DNA from: UBA2040 sp041674745
Lineage (GTDB): Bacteria > Bacteroidota > Bacteroidia > Flavobacteriales_D > Crocinitomicaceae
Length of the DNA: 64,000 bases
Direction of reading: 5' to 3'
Assembly (NCBI GenBank): GCA_041674745.1
Contig: JBAYVD010000006.1
Span: 62,001 to 126,000 of the forward strand
In this document: positions 9,529 to 18,910 of the stretch, piece after piece
Numbering within the stretch: position 1 is the first letter of the stretch
How the letters are laid out: each line of letters starts with the position of its first letter
Notes under the pieces: generated by a model
The model's input: only the letters and a program-made list of their open reading frames with translations
Database searches by the model: none
Told to the model about the DNA's origin: nothing
Made by a program: the position numbers and the translations under genes

Positions 9529-12500
9529 CTTTTTATGATTAAAAATCCTTTGTACATTTCACTATCAGAAACATCCACTAGGAAGTAATAAGTATCATCT
9601 GGTAATTTTTCACCTGATTCAGCAGTACCAGCCCAATCATTTTTATAATTGTAAGAATGATACACTAGATTTCCCCAACGATTGAATACTTGAAGTTTGA
9701 CAAATGGATAATTCCAAGCTCCATCAATTACAAAAACATCATTTGCTCCATCACCATTTGGTGAAAAACCAGAAGGAATAAACAACAATCGTGCTTCAAT
9801 GACTACCGTGTCACTCTTCATCGGGCAAACCCCATTGCTGACCGTCCAAACCAAATAATTAAATTTGTCTTGTAAAAATTCAACTGTCGAATTTGGATTC
9901 GTTGGGTCCGAAAATAAACCACTTCCTGAGGCAACAGACCAAATTCCAGATTCACTACCAACCAAAGCCGTTGCAGAAAGCTGCGTTTGAAACTCTTCGG
10001 CTAAGGTTTGATCAGGACCAGCGAAAATGGTGTCAATCGGTCTATCAAAAGTGATGTTCATTGTATCACTGTCAAAACAAAATTCATTTGTTTCGGTTAA
10101 GATAACAGCATGTTGTCCGTAGTTTTGAGCAATCACATCCACAGGGAAGGCCGTTGGTAAATTCCCTAAACTTGGTGAATAAAACATCACCTGACCAATG
10201 CTTAAATTTGGATTAATGGTCATCAAACTATCACAAATACTGGTATCAGAAAACAAATGCGTTACAGGTTGATCCACCAAACGAATACCAAATGTGTCCG
10301 CAAGGCTATAAACACAACCGTTACCATCGCCAATCGAATCCAAGTAGAAATAAAGACTATTAGTAGGCATGTAGTTCAACGTATAACTGGTTCCTGTAAT
10401 ATTCGACAAACTGTTGTAGGTTGTTCCATAACTCATAAAGAATGTATACGGAGCTAAACCACTCATAGAAATCGGTATATCAATTGAATTGCCTGCGCAC
10501 AAAGAATCTTTATCATTGTCGAACGCTGCGCTTGAAAGAGTATAGACCTGAACTAAAATCTGATTACTCACTGAATCCTGGCTTGGACAAGTGGAATTGA
10601 TAACTCTCCTTCTGTAAAAATATGTTTGTGAAACCGTGTCGGTCCAGTAATTATTTTGATTGTAAACCGATGCGGCTGTATCAAATAAAACACCATCCAT
10701 GGAGCTTTCCCAAATAATTTCATTTGTTCCAATGCCTCCCATTATGGTCGACCCGATCAAATTGAGTGGACTTGTGCCATAGCAAACCATCGTGTCATTG
10801 GATATAAAATTGTTTCCAATCGGCGAGGCTACCTTTACTTCAACCACATTTGAAAGCACATCAGGACATGCAAATCCATGCATGATTCGTCTTAGAAACA
10901 GACTGTCAACTGGGTTGAAAATCGTGTAAGTTTGGTTCGTTGCACCGATAATTGAATTCCAACTTGAGGCATTGGTTGAATCTGTAGTTTGTTCCCAAGA
11001 ATAACTGAAACCGTTTATGCCTGGTAATCCATTCAGAGTGTAAAGCAAGGTGCTTGCACACAAAATAGTATCACCAAAAATGGTGTTTTGACTGATTGGC
11101 AATTCCACTTGAATCGTATAAATTGCCGATGTATCATTTGCACAAATCGTATCCAAAATAATTCGACGGTAAAAAGTAGTTTGAGACAAAATTGACGGCA
11201 AGTAAGTTGAATCGGAGAGTCCTCCAACTGCATTTGTCCAGGTGCCTCCAACAACACTATCCTGCCATACAATTGTGTTCAATCCATTGCCACCTGAATA
11301 ATTGCTAGCCAATACAGTATCGGACACCGAAGTTGAACAGATTAATTGATTGGTGGAAATAAATACATTATTTGATATGGGTAATTCCACTTGAATTAAA
11401 ACTTCATTACTCGAATTGTTGCCGCATCCTGGGGTCGTAACGATTCTTCTATAGTACTGTGTCGTAGATAAATAGGGTGGTAAAAAATTTATCCCTGAAT
11501 TTGGACTTCCCAAGGCATTACTCCAAGTTGAACCATTGAAACTTTCTTGCCATACATAAGAAACGGGCATTGCATTTGTAGTTGGCCCTGGTCCTACTAA
11601 TTCATTCGCCAAGGTGCTGGAGCATATGAATTGGCTGGATGAAATGGCGTTGTTCGTTATTGGCACGTCCATCATTACCGTATCACTGAAACTCGGTGGG
11701 CAAGCCCCTGAATTGACTTTTCTGCGGTACCAATATACAACTGGATAAGAATTGACTAAAGTATTGTCTTGTGTCGTCACAGAAGGTGCTAAATCCAAAA
11801 AATTAATTCCATCGCCACTGTATTGCCATGTATAGGTATAGGAGTTATTTCCACCTATTGGTAACGAACCATCAAGGAAATTATCCAACGGATAACAGCG
11901 AAAATTAGCACCTGCGATGGTGTTATTTGTATTGAGTTGATCGACAAATACGGTGTGTACATTCGACGTATCAGACCCGCAAAAGCTGCCATAAACAATT
12001 CTCCGATAATAGGTGGTTTCTGTTAAATAACCAGGTGAAAAACTAATCGAATTTTGGGTCGCTCCTCCAGCTGACGTCCAAATTGGATTTGAGGTGGTCA
12101 ATTTTATCCACAAATAGCTGTAACTTCCACTCCCACCCGAAGGTGCTGTTGCCACAATTGCAGCTGGTAGTGTCGTAGTACAAACTTGTTGACTGGCAAC
12201 CGGAATCAAATTATTTGTAATGGGCGTTTGCACAAAAATAGTATCCAACGAACTGTACGAAGTGTCGCAAGTTACTGAAAGCACTCTTCTTCTGTAAACT
12301 GTCGTTTGCGTTAAAAGTGGTGGTGTATAGTTGATTGCACTGTTGGTTCCCGAGGCATTTGTCCAAGCGGAAAGTAGTGTTTTCGACTCCCACAAATAAC
12401 TGTAGGTTCCATTTCCACCAGTAGGCAACGAACCTGTTAAAGTTGCAGGCGTCGCAGTGCTACAATTGAATTGAGGTGCCGATGGTATTGTGTTGTTGGC

Positions 12501-14156
12501 GATAGGAGAATAAACAGAAATGGTAGCACTTCCCGAAAAAGTACTGTTACACGAATTGGCTGTAAAATTGCTAATTGAATAGGTCGTTGTTGACGCTGGA
12601 GCCACATTAACAGTAGTAGATGGTGTCAATATTGGCCCTAAATTGAAAGAATTTGTTCCATCTGTATAGGTAAGGTAGTACGGTGCTGGTCCTGTAAAAT
12701 TAAAGGTTAATATAGCGGGTGTACTTGAACACAAGGTCGTTGTCCCTGAAATTGTCGCAGTTCCTTGAATACAGCCTACTGCTCCCCAAAACGAATTTTC
12801 ATTGGAGGTAGTAGTCATACTGATTGGGGTAAAATTCACTGTGTTTTTAAATGTACCAGTTACATAGGTCCTATCCATTGAATTAACATGCAATGAATTG
12901 GCGAAATCACTTCCGTTTCCACCATACGATTTTACATCAATAACTAGGCCGTTTGTTGGATTCAGTTTAACCAGTAAGATATCTTCATTTCCATTGGACG
13001 TAAAAGTGCTTCCTAAAAATGTGGTACTGCCTTTGTAATTGCCGCAAGCCATTAAATTGCCAGCCGAGTCAATGTCGATTGAATTACCAAAAGCCAAATT
13101 TGAACCAGTTGTCACAGTCCATTTCAGCCAATCGGTTGACAAGGTTGGAGAACATCGGGCAACAAAGAATTCATTGTGCGGTTCCGTGATTGAGGTCATT
13201 CCTGGAAAAGTTGTTGTTTTCTCGAATGTTCCTGTGCAATAGAGTTTTAAACCATCATTGGTCATATCAGTGATTCGTTGATCGCCAATACCAGAAATCA
13301 TTGCATGGGAAATCAACGCACCGTTCGTTGCATTGTATTTTACCAATACTCCTTCATTGGAACCACTTGAGGCATTTGCCGAACTCACAACTACTGTTCC
13401 TTGAAAAGCAAGGGAAGAACCTGAAAAATATCCCCCGAAATAAGCATTTCCGCCAAAAACGGTCACACTATTGTAGGCATCGGCAGCATTGCTTCCTGCC
13501 CCATTCAACCAAATTAAGGAACCAGAGGCAGTAGACAACTTCATGGCAAATGCATCAGAACTGCCAGAATTCGTTAGCAAATGGGTACCAACCATGAACG
13601 CACTACCATATTGACCAGCTACATACACTTCATTATTAACAACTTTTAAATCTCGGATATAATCATTTGTCAAACTCGAACCTGTAATCACCCATTGGAG
13701 CAAACCGACCGAATTGTACTTGGCAACAAAAACATCTGTCCCCCCATTGGACGTTTTATTCACTGAAGCACCCGTTGAGGTTCCTTTGAAATCTGCCGTT
13801 TGCTCAAAAGCACCTCCAACATAAATATTACCTGCTGCATCAACATCAAGAGCGGTGACTTCATCCCAACCATTCGAAAAAATTCCAAAAACCCATTGAT
13901 AAACGCCGTTTTTCGTGTATTTACCCACGTAACCGTCCGTTCCCGTGGCTCCTAATGTAATCCCTAGAATGTTGAGCCCACCGTTGGTCGATCTCCCTCC
14001 AATGTACACGAAATTTGAATCATACGTATGCGCCACCGCTAAACCGGTGCTGATATCCGATGAATTGGCTCCATTTACCCACTTCCATTCAAAAGTTTGG
14101 GTTAAAGCCGTTCCAAAAGAAAAAATTAGGTAGGAAAGGAGAAATAATTTTTTCAA
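9525..14156 (-). CDS. giant T9SS type B surface adhesin with Ig-like tandem repeats and CHU_C terminus
   Basis: A 1543-residue secreted protein. The start is TTG at 14156, since no ATG precedes the signal peptide (MKKLFLLSYLIFSFGTALTQ). Residues about 25-460 are SBBP-like propeller repeats (units such as DVDAAGNIYVGGAFEQTADF). About 545-1200 contain seven tandem modules of 85-100 residues, each opening with a P-I-x-N-N motif and a conserved Cys, carrying a W near the middle and a YYRR-x-V motif near the end. The last about 85 residues (FIPSGFSPNGDGANDVF through NRWGNLVYHS) are the gliding-motility-associated CHU_C domain, a T9SS type B sorting signal. It heads the operon with PorP/SprF, suggesting a gliding or attachment adhesin. 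The ligand is unknown. Confidence 0.92.
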   Translation of the reverse strand: MKKLFLLSYLIFSFGTALTQTFEWKWVNGANSSDISTGLAVAHTYDSNFVYIGGRSTNGGLNILGITLGATGTDGYVGKYTKNGVYQWVFGIFSNGWDEVTALDVDAAGNIYVGGAFEQTADFKGTSTGASVNKTSNGGTDVFVAKYNSVGLLQWVITGSSLTNDYIRDLKVVNNEVYVAGQYGSAFMVGTHLLTNSGSSDAFAMKLSTASGSLIWLNGAGSNAADAYNSVTVFGGNAYFGGYFSGSSLAFQGTVVVSSANASSGSNEGVLVKYNATNGALISHAMISGIGDQRITDMTNDGLKLYCTGTFEKTTTFPGMTSITEPHNEFFVARCSPTLSTDWLKWTVTTGSNLAFGNSIDIDSAGNLMACGNYKGSTTFLGSTFTSNGNEDILLVKLNPTNGLVIDVKSYGGNGSDFANSLHVNSMDRTYVTGTFKNTVNFTPISMTTTSNENSFWGAVGCIQGTATISGTTTLCSSTPAILTFNFTGPAPYYLTYTDGTNSFNLGPILTPSTTVNVAPASTTTYSISNFTANSCNSTFSGSATISVYSPIANNTIPSAPQFNCSTATPATLTGSLPTGGNGTYSYLWESKTLLSAWTNASGTNSAINYTPPLLTQTTVYRRRVLSVTCDTSYSSLDTIFVQTPITNNLIPVASQQVCTTTLPAAIVATAPSGGSGSYSYLWIKLTTSNPIWTSAGGATQNSISFSPGYLTETTYYRRIVYGSFCGSDTSNVHTVFVDQLNTNNTIAGANFRCYPLDNFLDGSLPIGGNNSYTYTWQYSGDGINFLDLAPSVTTQDNTLVNSYPVVYWYRRKVNSGACPPSFSDTVMMDVPITNNAISSSQFICSSTLANELVGPGPTTNAMPVSYVWQESFNGSTWSNALGSPNSGINFLPPYLSTTQYYRRIVTTPGCGNNSSNEVLIQVELPISNNVFISTNQLICSTSVSDTVLASNYSGGNGLNTIVWQDSVVGGTWTNAVGGLSDSTYLPSILSQTTFYRRIILDTICANDTSAIYTIQVELPISQNTIFGDTILCASTLLYTLNGLPGINGFSYSWEQTTDSTNASSWNSIIGATNQTYTIFNPVDSLFLRRIMHGFACPDVLSNVVEVKVASPIGNNFISNDTMVCYGTSPLNLIGSTIMGGIGTNEIIWESSMDGVLFDTAASVYNQNNYWTDTVSQTYFYRRRVINSTCPSQDSVSNQILVQVYTLSSAAFDNDKDSLCAGNSIDIPISMSGLAPYTFFMSYGTTYNSLSNITGTSYTLNYMPTNSLYFYLDSIGDGNGCVYSLADTFGIRLVDQPVTHLFSDTSICDSLMTINPNLSIGQVMFYSPSLGNLPTAFPVDVIAQNYGQHAVILTETNEFCFDSDTMNITFDRPIDTIFAGPDQTLAEEFQTQLSATALVGSESGIWSVASGSGLFSDPTNPNSTVEFLQDKFNYLVWTVSNGVCPMKSDTVVIEARLLFIPSGFSPNGDGANDVFVIDGAWNYPFVKLQVFNRWGNLVYHSYNYKNDWAGTAESGEKLPDDTYYFLVDVSDSEMYKGFLIIKR

Positions 14157-14269
14157 TTTTCAATTCGCTTTTATGTAGAAAGGGAAAATTAAAGCTTTTT
14201 CAAACCTTACACAAGGAATCTACCTTAATTTTTCCTTAAAAAACAATACAGTTCTTTTACAATTTCACC

Positions 14270-15061
14270 CTAAACAGGGGATTGCTTTCTTATAATGCGA
14301 TAAAACAATCTCGGAAACCAACGTTTTATCGAAACGGCTAGTAATTCCTTACCACCAATCAACGTTTCTTGTTTGTTTTTTTCTACAGCCTTTAATAGTT
14401 TGGAAACACAAATATCAACCGGCATACCTGTTTCCTGATTGTGGTCCATAACGCCATGCTTCTCTCCTTTTTCGGAAAGCGCATTCGTAGAAATCGGCGT
14501 ATTTATTTTACCTGGACAAATAATGTTGACTGAAATCCCATTCTTTTCTTCCTCCAGTCGTAAGCTCTCATAGAAACCATGTAGTGCATGTTTGGAAGCG
14601 CTATAGGCAGAGCGTAAAAAGAAGCCAAATTTACCGGCAATACTGGAAATTACAACTATCTGAGTGGCTTCTTGCGCTCGAAAATGCGGTAAAATTGCCT
14701 TCGTAAGGGCTACATTGCCAAAGAAGTTTATTTCCATGATTCTTCGATCCACCTGCATTTCAGTATCAAAGGCAGTTGCTCGTTGACTTAAACCACCATT
14801 GTTGAACAAAACCTGAATGCTGCCCACTTTCCCAAGCAATTCGGCTACTTGTGTATTGCAATCGTCTGTATGCTCCAAATCAAATGGAAAAACGACATGT
14901 TTTTCACTGTTGGGTAGCGACAACTTTACACGTTCAAGCGCCTCCAAGTTTCTCGCGGATAAAACGACATATGCCCCTTTTTCTGCCAATTGACGAGACA
15001 ATTCAGCTCCAATTCCTGAACTGGCTCCAATAACCCAAGCCGTTTTTCCGGAAAAATTCAT
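14270..15061 (-). CDS. SDR family NAD(P)-dependent oxidoreductase
   Basis: A 263-residue classical short-chain dehydrogenase/reductase. The cofactor motif GASSGIG is at 12-18, the NNGG motif at about 87-90, catalytic Ser140 sits in VVISSIAG, and Tyr153-x3-Lys157 in YSASK. The region after the active site (GIAV-like ISVNIICPGKINTPIS) matches the family. Substrate is not predictable; many close relatives act on acyl chains or steroids. It is 7 bases downstream of the small secreted protein gene on the same strand and may share its transcript. Confidence 0.92.
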   Translation of the reverse strand: MNFSGKTAWVIGASSGIGAELSRQLAEKGAYVVLSARNLEALERVKLSLPNSEKHVVFPFDLEHTDDCNTQVAELLGKVGSIQVLFNNGGLSQRATAFDTEMQVDRRIMEINFFGNVALTKAILPHFRAQEATQIVVISSIAGKFGFFLRSAYSASKHALHGFYESLRLEEEKNGISVNIICPGKINTPISTNALSEKGEKHGVMDHNQETGMPVDICVSKLLKAVEKNKQETLIGGKELLAVSIKRWFPRLFYRIIRKQSPV

Positions 15062-15068
15062 AGCTAAA

Positions 15069-15491
15069 TTATAGATCAGTTGGAAGTTCGGCTTGTTTGT
15101 ATTCTTTCGCCTTTGGTTTCAATTTATCAATAAAAACAACTCTGAATTTCTCACCATCTGCCGTGTAAACCAATTCAGACATGCCGTTGGTAACCGCTGG
15201 AAACTGCTTTTTAGCATTGAAAAACTTTTGTTCCATTAATTCGAAAGTATTATCCTGATATTCTATAAAAACCGAGGTGATTGTGCCATTTTCCACCCTT
15301 ACTTTTCCCGAAACACATGTCGTATCGTTGGGGGTGAAAAAGCTAATGATTACATGACGATGCATGTCATCAGAAACCGTGTAAGCGCCTCTTTTATTAA
15401 ACGCATTTTCCAATTGTTTAAAACAATTTTGAGCAGATAACTGAGTAATAGGAAAAGCCAAAAAGGCCAAAATAAGGTAGAATACTTTCAT
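15069..15491 (-). CDS. small secreted protein of unknown function
   Basis: A 140-residue protein with a signal peptide ending at LSAQ. The mature part has one Cys pair candidate (NCFKQ and TTCVSG) and alternating strands. I recognise no family; periplasmic or surface location is inferred from the signal peptide. It is followed 7 bases later by the SDR gene and transcribed away from gmhA. Confidence 0.75.
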   Translation of the reverse strand: MKVFYLILAFLAFPITQLSAQNCFKQLENAFNKRGAYTVSDDMHRHVIISFFTPNDTTCVSGKVRVENGTITSVFIEYQDNTFELMEQKFFNAKKQFPAVTNGMSELVYTADGEKFRVVFIDKLKPKAKEYKQAELPTDL

Positions 15492-15564
15492 TTTGAAAAT
15501 TTGATTAACAAGTCCACCAAAGATAATAAGTTTGCCGAAATATTATTCTTTTCAAATGAATTCC

Positions 15565-15572
15565 TACTTTTG
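15565..15572 (+). promoter_or_regulatory. Bacteroidota -7 promoter element
   Basis: TACTTTTG matches TAnnTTTG and lies 19 bases before the gmhA start codon, a usual distance for this phylum. Confidence 0.5.
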
Positions 15573-15591
15573 AGTAGAGTTTTTAGAGTCC

Positions 15592-16158
15592 ATGGAACAC
15601 ATCAAGCAACAATTTGAAGAAGCAATGTCAGTGCTTCGACTTTTTTCTACCGAAGAAAATTTTGCCAAAATTGGCGAAGCAGGCGCTTTAATGGTGAACA
15701 GCTTAAAATCTGGAAAAAAAATCATCAGTTGTGGCAACGGAGGCTCCATGAGCGATGCGATGCATTTTGCCGAGGAATTAAGCGGTCGATACCGAGAAGA
15801 CCGCCCAGCTTTGGCCGCTGTTTCGATATCGGACCCAACGCATATTTCTTGTGTCGCAAACGATTATGGTTATGATTACATCTTCTCACGCTACCTTGAA
15901 GGTGTGGGGCAACAAGGCGATGTTTTATTAGCCATTTCTACCTCAGGAAATTCAAAAAATGTCATCAAAGCCATTGATGCGGCCCGCAAAAAAGGTATCT
16001 ATGTAATTGGGCTAACGGGAAAAGACGGCGGAAAAATGAATGGTTTGTGTGATGTGGAAATTCGAGCACCCAAATCGAATTATGCCGACCGAGCACAAGA
16101 GATTCACATCAAAGTGATTCATTGTTTGATTGATTTCATTGAGAAAAATATCGATTAG
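15592..16158 (+). CDS. gmhA: D-sedoheptulose 7-phosphate isomerase
   Basis: A 188-residue SIS-domain isomerase that converts sedoheptulose 7-phosphate to D-glycero-D-manno-heptose 7-phosphate, the first step of ADP-heptose synthesis for lipopolysaccharide core. CGNGGSMSDAMHFAEEL holds the sugar-phosphate loop and the zinc ligands His58 and Glu62; STSGNSKNV is the second phosphate-binding loop; RAQEIHIKVIH supplies the Gln and His that complete the site. The length is normal. Cytoplasmic. Confidence 0.94.
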   Translation: MEHIKQQFEEAMSVLRLFSTEENFAKIGEAGALMVNSLKSGKKIISCGNGGSMSDAMHFAEELSGRYREDRPALAAVSISDPTHISCVANDYGYDYIFSRYLEGVGQQGDVLLAISTSGNSKNVIKAIDAARKKGIYVIGLTGKDGGKMNGLCDVEIRAPKSNYADRAQEIHIKVIHCLIDFIEKNID

Positions 16159-16174
16159 AAAATAAAAGATTCAT

Positions 16175-16182
16175 TACTTTTG
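16175..16182 (+). promoter_or_regulatory. Bacteroidota -7 promoter element
   Basis: TACTTTTG, 19 bases before the ATG of the TerB-like gene; same sequence and same distance as at the gmhA promoter. Confidence 0.5.
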
Positions 16183-16201
16183 CAAAAAAAACAAAAGAAA
16201 C

Positions 16202-16624
16202 ATGGGATCTATTGCTAAACGATTTGAAACAGGCGAACAAGCTGCTCAAAAAGGACATTTTAAAAATTTAATTTTGTTGGCGCGGATCGACGGTGAAATT
16301 AATTCTTCAGAAAAAAAACTACTACACACGATTGCGCGTAGACTTTCGCTTACTGATGCCGAAGTAAAGGAAATTCTTGAGGACGAAACCAATTACCCGA
16401 TGATGCCACCTCTTTCACGTGAAGATCGATACGAGCGATTCATTCAATTCGTTGAAATGATTGTTGCAGATGGTGAAATACATTCCCAAGAAGATAAAAT
16501 GATTCGAGCATTCGGTATTGCTCTTGGCTTTACACCGGAGAGGCTGAATGAAAAATACCCAATCATTTTAACCAAACTAAATCAAGAAATTGCGAGAGAA
16601 GTTATTTTGGAAAGCATTCTTTAA
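16202..16624 (+). CDS. TerB-like (tellurite-resistance-type) protein
   Basis: A 140-residue all-helical soluble protein. Two symmetrical acidic turns, LLARIDGEINSSEKK and MIVADGEIHSQEDKM, are typical of the metal-binding helices of the TerB/DjlA superfamily. The cellular role is not known; stress or metal sensing is a family-level guess. It has its own promoter-like element and a terminator immediately downstream, so it is probably a single-gene unit. A second TerB-like gene is at 23991. Confidence 0.75.
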   Translation: MGSIAKRFETGEQAAQKGHFKNLILLARIDGEINSSEKKLLHTIARRLSLTDAEVKEILEDETNYPMMPPLSREDRYERFIQFVEMIVADGEIHSQEDKMIRAFGIALGFTPERLNEKYPIILTKLNQEIAREVILESIL

Positions 16625-16644
16625 ATCAATTATAAAACAGACTT

Positions 16645-16681
16645 AAGTCGGGGTGAATCTATTTCATCTCGACTTTTTTTT
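16645..16681 (+). terminator. rho-independent terminator
   Basis: A 13-base-pair stem (AAGTCGGGGTGAA with TTTCATCTCGACTT, two G-U pairs) with a 5-base loop is followed by six T. It ends the TerB-like transcript. Confidence 0.8.
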
Positions 16682-16809
16682 GTCCATACACCTTCCTTAG
16701 AAGTCTTAATTCGCTCTTTCGCTGTTGTCTATTTATTAACATACAAGGCAATTAATGCACAATCCCTTAAAAATGGCTTAAACTCATACTTGTCTTCCAT
16801 ATAATTGAC

Positions 16810-16817
16810 TAAATTTG
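16810..16817 (+). promoter_or_regulatory. Bacteroidota -7 promoter element
   Basis: TAAATTTG matches TAnnTTTG. Transcription would begin near 16822, which argues that the Fur-like protein starts at the ATG 16834 rather than at the TTG 16822. Confidence 0.5.
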
Positions 16818-16833
16818 CCTTTTGAATTTTGGC

Positions 16834-17280
16834 ATGTTAAATCAAGATTTACAGACGCGAGTCAAAAACATATTTTCTGCTTATCTCGAGCAAAACGGTC
16901 ACAGGAAAACTCCTGAACGCTTCGCCATACTCTCAGAAATATACGATTACGAAGGTCATTTTGATATTGAAGCGTTGTACTTCAAAATGAAAAATCACAA
17001 TTACCGTGTTTCGAGAGCTACGTTGTACAATACCATCGATTTATTGCTTGCTTGTAACCTCGTTCGCCGTCACCAATTTGGGACGACCAATTCTCAATTT
17101 GAAAAAGCACACGGCAGCAAACAACACGATCACGTTATTTGCACAGATACAGGTGAAGTGATTGAATTCTGTGATCCACGGATACAAAATATCAAAGCGA
17201 CCATTGAAGAGATTCTTGGCGTAGAAATCCAGCACCATTCCCTTTATTTTTACGGCGTACGTAAACCAAAAGAAAAGTAA
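16834..17280 (+). CDS. Fur family transcriptional regulator without the CxxC zinc site
   Basis: A 148-residue Fur-superfamily repressor. The N-terminal winged helix (RKTPERFAILSEIY; RVSRATLYNTIDLLLACNLV) is intact, and the dimerisation part begins KQHDHVICTDTGEVIEF, matching the Fur motif HHHLICxxCGxVIEF. The second Cys of CxxC is replaced by Thr (CTDTG), so the structural zinc site looks lost. Fur itself controls iron genes; PerR or Zur functions cannot be excluded. Followed 3 bases later by a STAS gene and then purA, so an unusual operon is likely. Confidence 0.88.
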   Translation: MLNQDLQTRVKNIFSAYLEQNGHRKTPERFAILSEIYDYEGHFDIEALYFKMKNHNYRVSRATLYNTIDLLLACNLVRRHQFGTTNSQFEKAHGSKQHDHVICTDTGEVIEFCDPRIQNIKATIEEILGVEIQHHSLYFYGVRKPKEK

Positions 17281-17282
17281 AT

Positions 17283-17627
17283 ATGGTATTCAAGGTTGAC
17301 ATAAAGGACCAAAAAAGTTCTCTGCTTTTTCTATTGAAAGGAAAATTGGTCAACGAAGAAGACGCTACCCTATTGAATCAAAAAGTCGATCATGAAATTC
17401 AAGCTGGACGACATCAGTTAATTTTTGATTTGAGCGCGCTTGAGCAATGCAATTCAAGTGGATTGAACGTATTGATACGCACGCTGACAAAAGCGAGAAC
17501 AGCCCAAGGAGATTTAATTTTGTGTAGCTTAAATGAAGCTTTGCAGAAAATTTTTACGATTACCAAAATAAACGAAATATTCAGCATTTATGCCACGTTG
17601 GAAGATGCGAACAAACATTTTAAATAA
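17283..17627 (+). CDS. STAS-domain (anti-sigma factor antagonist-like) protein
   Basis: A 114-residue single STAS domain. The central LIFDLSALEQCNSSGLNVLIRTL matches the SpoIIAA-type segment, with Ser residues at the position that is phosphorylated in anti-anti-sigma factors. It likely takes part in a partner-switching cascade with an anti-sigma kinase and a PP2C phosphatase; the window encodes one SpoIIE phosphatase (3053-6178). That pairing is only inference. Gene order is fur-like, STAS, purA with 2-6 base gaps. Confidence 0.85.
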   Translation: MVFKVDIKDQKSSLLFLLKGKLVNEEDATLLNQKVDHEIQAGRHQLIFDLSALEQCNSSGLNVLIRTLTKARTAQGDLILCSLNEALQKIFTITKINEIFSIYATLEDANKHFK

Positions 17628-17633
17628 CAAAGA

Positions 17634-18905
17634 ATGACCCAAGTAGATGTACTTTTAGGCTTGCAATGGGGCGACGAAGGAAAAGGAAAAATCGTCGACG
17701 TACTAACTCCTCAATACGATATTATTGCTCGTTTCCAGGGCGGCCCAAATGCGGGACACACTTTGGAGTTTGAAGGACACAAACACGTGTTGCACACGAT
17801 TCCTTCTGGTATTTTCCGCGATGGCGTCATGAATGTCATTGGAAATGGTGTTGTCATCGATCCTGTCATTTTCCAAAAAGAACTGGAAAAACTGGCTCCG
17901 TACAACTTAGACATCAAAAGTCGCTTGCTGATTTCTAAAAAAGCCCATTTAATTTTGCCTACTCACCGTTTGTTGGACCAAGCATCGGAACACGCAAAAG
18001 GACACAATAAAATTGGTTCGACTTTGAAAGGAATCGGGCCAACCTACATGGACAAAACAGGCAGAAATGGTCTTCGCGTTGGCGATATTTTCTTGCCAAA
18101 TTTCAAAGAAAAATACGATGCTTTGGTGGAGAAACACATGGGGATTTTACAACACCACGTTGGTTTCGAATACAATTTATCCGAAATGGAAGGTCCTTGG
18201 ATGGAAGGTATTGAAATATTGAAAAACTTAGACGCTATTGATAGCGAGCAATATTTTTACGAAGCGAGAAAAGCTGGAAAGAAAATTCTAGCCGAAGGAG
18301 CACAAGGAACGATGTTGGATATTGACTTTGGAACCTATCCATTTGTTACGTCTTCCAATACGGTGACGGCTGGAACTTGCACAGGTTTAGGGGTTCCTCC
18401 TAACTCGATTGGTAAAGTAATCGGTATTTTCAAAGCGTATTGTACGCGTGTTGGTAGCGGACCTTTCCCGACAGAATTGGAAGACGAAGTAGGTGAACAA
18501 ATTCGAGCTGAAGGCAGAGAATTTGGTGCAACGACGGGTCGACCAAGAAGATGCGGATGGATTGACTTGCCAGCATTGAAATATGCCATAATGATCAATG
18601 GTGTGACAGAATTGTCCATGATGAAAGCCGACGTTTTGAGTATTTTCGATGAAATCGAAGCCTGCACGCATTATATCGTTGATGGTCAAAAAATGGAATA
18701 CCTACCGTATGATATCGTTTCCATGGAATGCACGCCTGTGTACGAAAAAATCAAAGGTTGGAAAAAAGATTTAACGGGATTGAGTAATTATGCTGATTCA
18801 CCTGCTGAATTAAAAGCGTATGTTGAATATTTGGAACAAAAATTGGAAGTACCGATTACAGTGGTTTCGGTTGGACCGGATCGCTCGCAAACTTTGAACA
18901 ATTAA
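17634..18905 (+). CDS. purA: adenylosuccinate synthase
   Basis: A 423-residue enzyme that joins aspartate to IMP using GTP, the first committed step to AMP. The N-terminal GLQWGDEGKGKIVD is the GTP/IMP loop; FQGGPNAGHTL, GIGPTYMDK, EGAQGTMLDIDFGTYPFVTSSN and TGRPRRCGWIDL are all family signatures. Cytoplasmic. Full normal length; no anomaly. Confidence 0.98.
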   Translation: MTQVDVLLGLQWGDEGKGKIVDVLTPQYDIIARFQGGPNAGHTLEFEGHKHVLHTIPSGIFRDGVMNVIGNGVVIDPVIFQKELEKLAPYNLDIKSRLLISKKAHLILPTHRLLDQASEHAKGHNKIGSTLKGIGPTYMDKTGRNGLRVGDIFLPNFKEKYDALVEKHMGILQHHVGFEYNLSEMEGPWMEGIEILKNLDAIDSEQYFYEARKAGKKILAEGAQGTMLDIDFGTYPFVTSSNTVTAGTCTGLGVPPNSIGKVIGIFKAYCTRVGSGPFPTELEDEVGEQIRAEGREFGATTGRPRRCGWIDLPALKYAIMINGVTELSMMKADVLSIFDEIEACTHYIVDGQKMEYLPYDIVSMECTPVYEKIKGWKKDLTGLSNYADSPAELKAYVEYLEQKLEVPITVVSVGPDRSQTLNN

Positions 18906-18910
18906 TCCAT

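Noticed and set aside
14204..14216. Third copy of the stress-cluster box (TTGTGTAAGG on the minus strand) upstream of the adhesin
   Set aside because: Only 10 of 14 bases match and no TTTG element occurs at the 38-base spacing.
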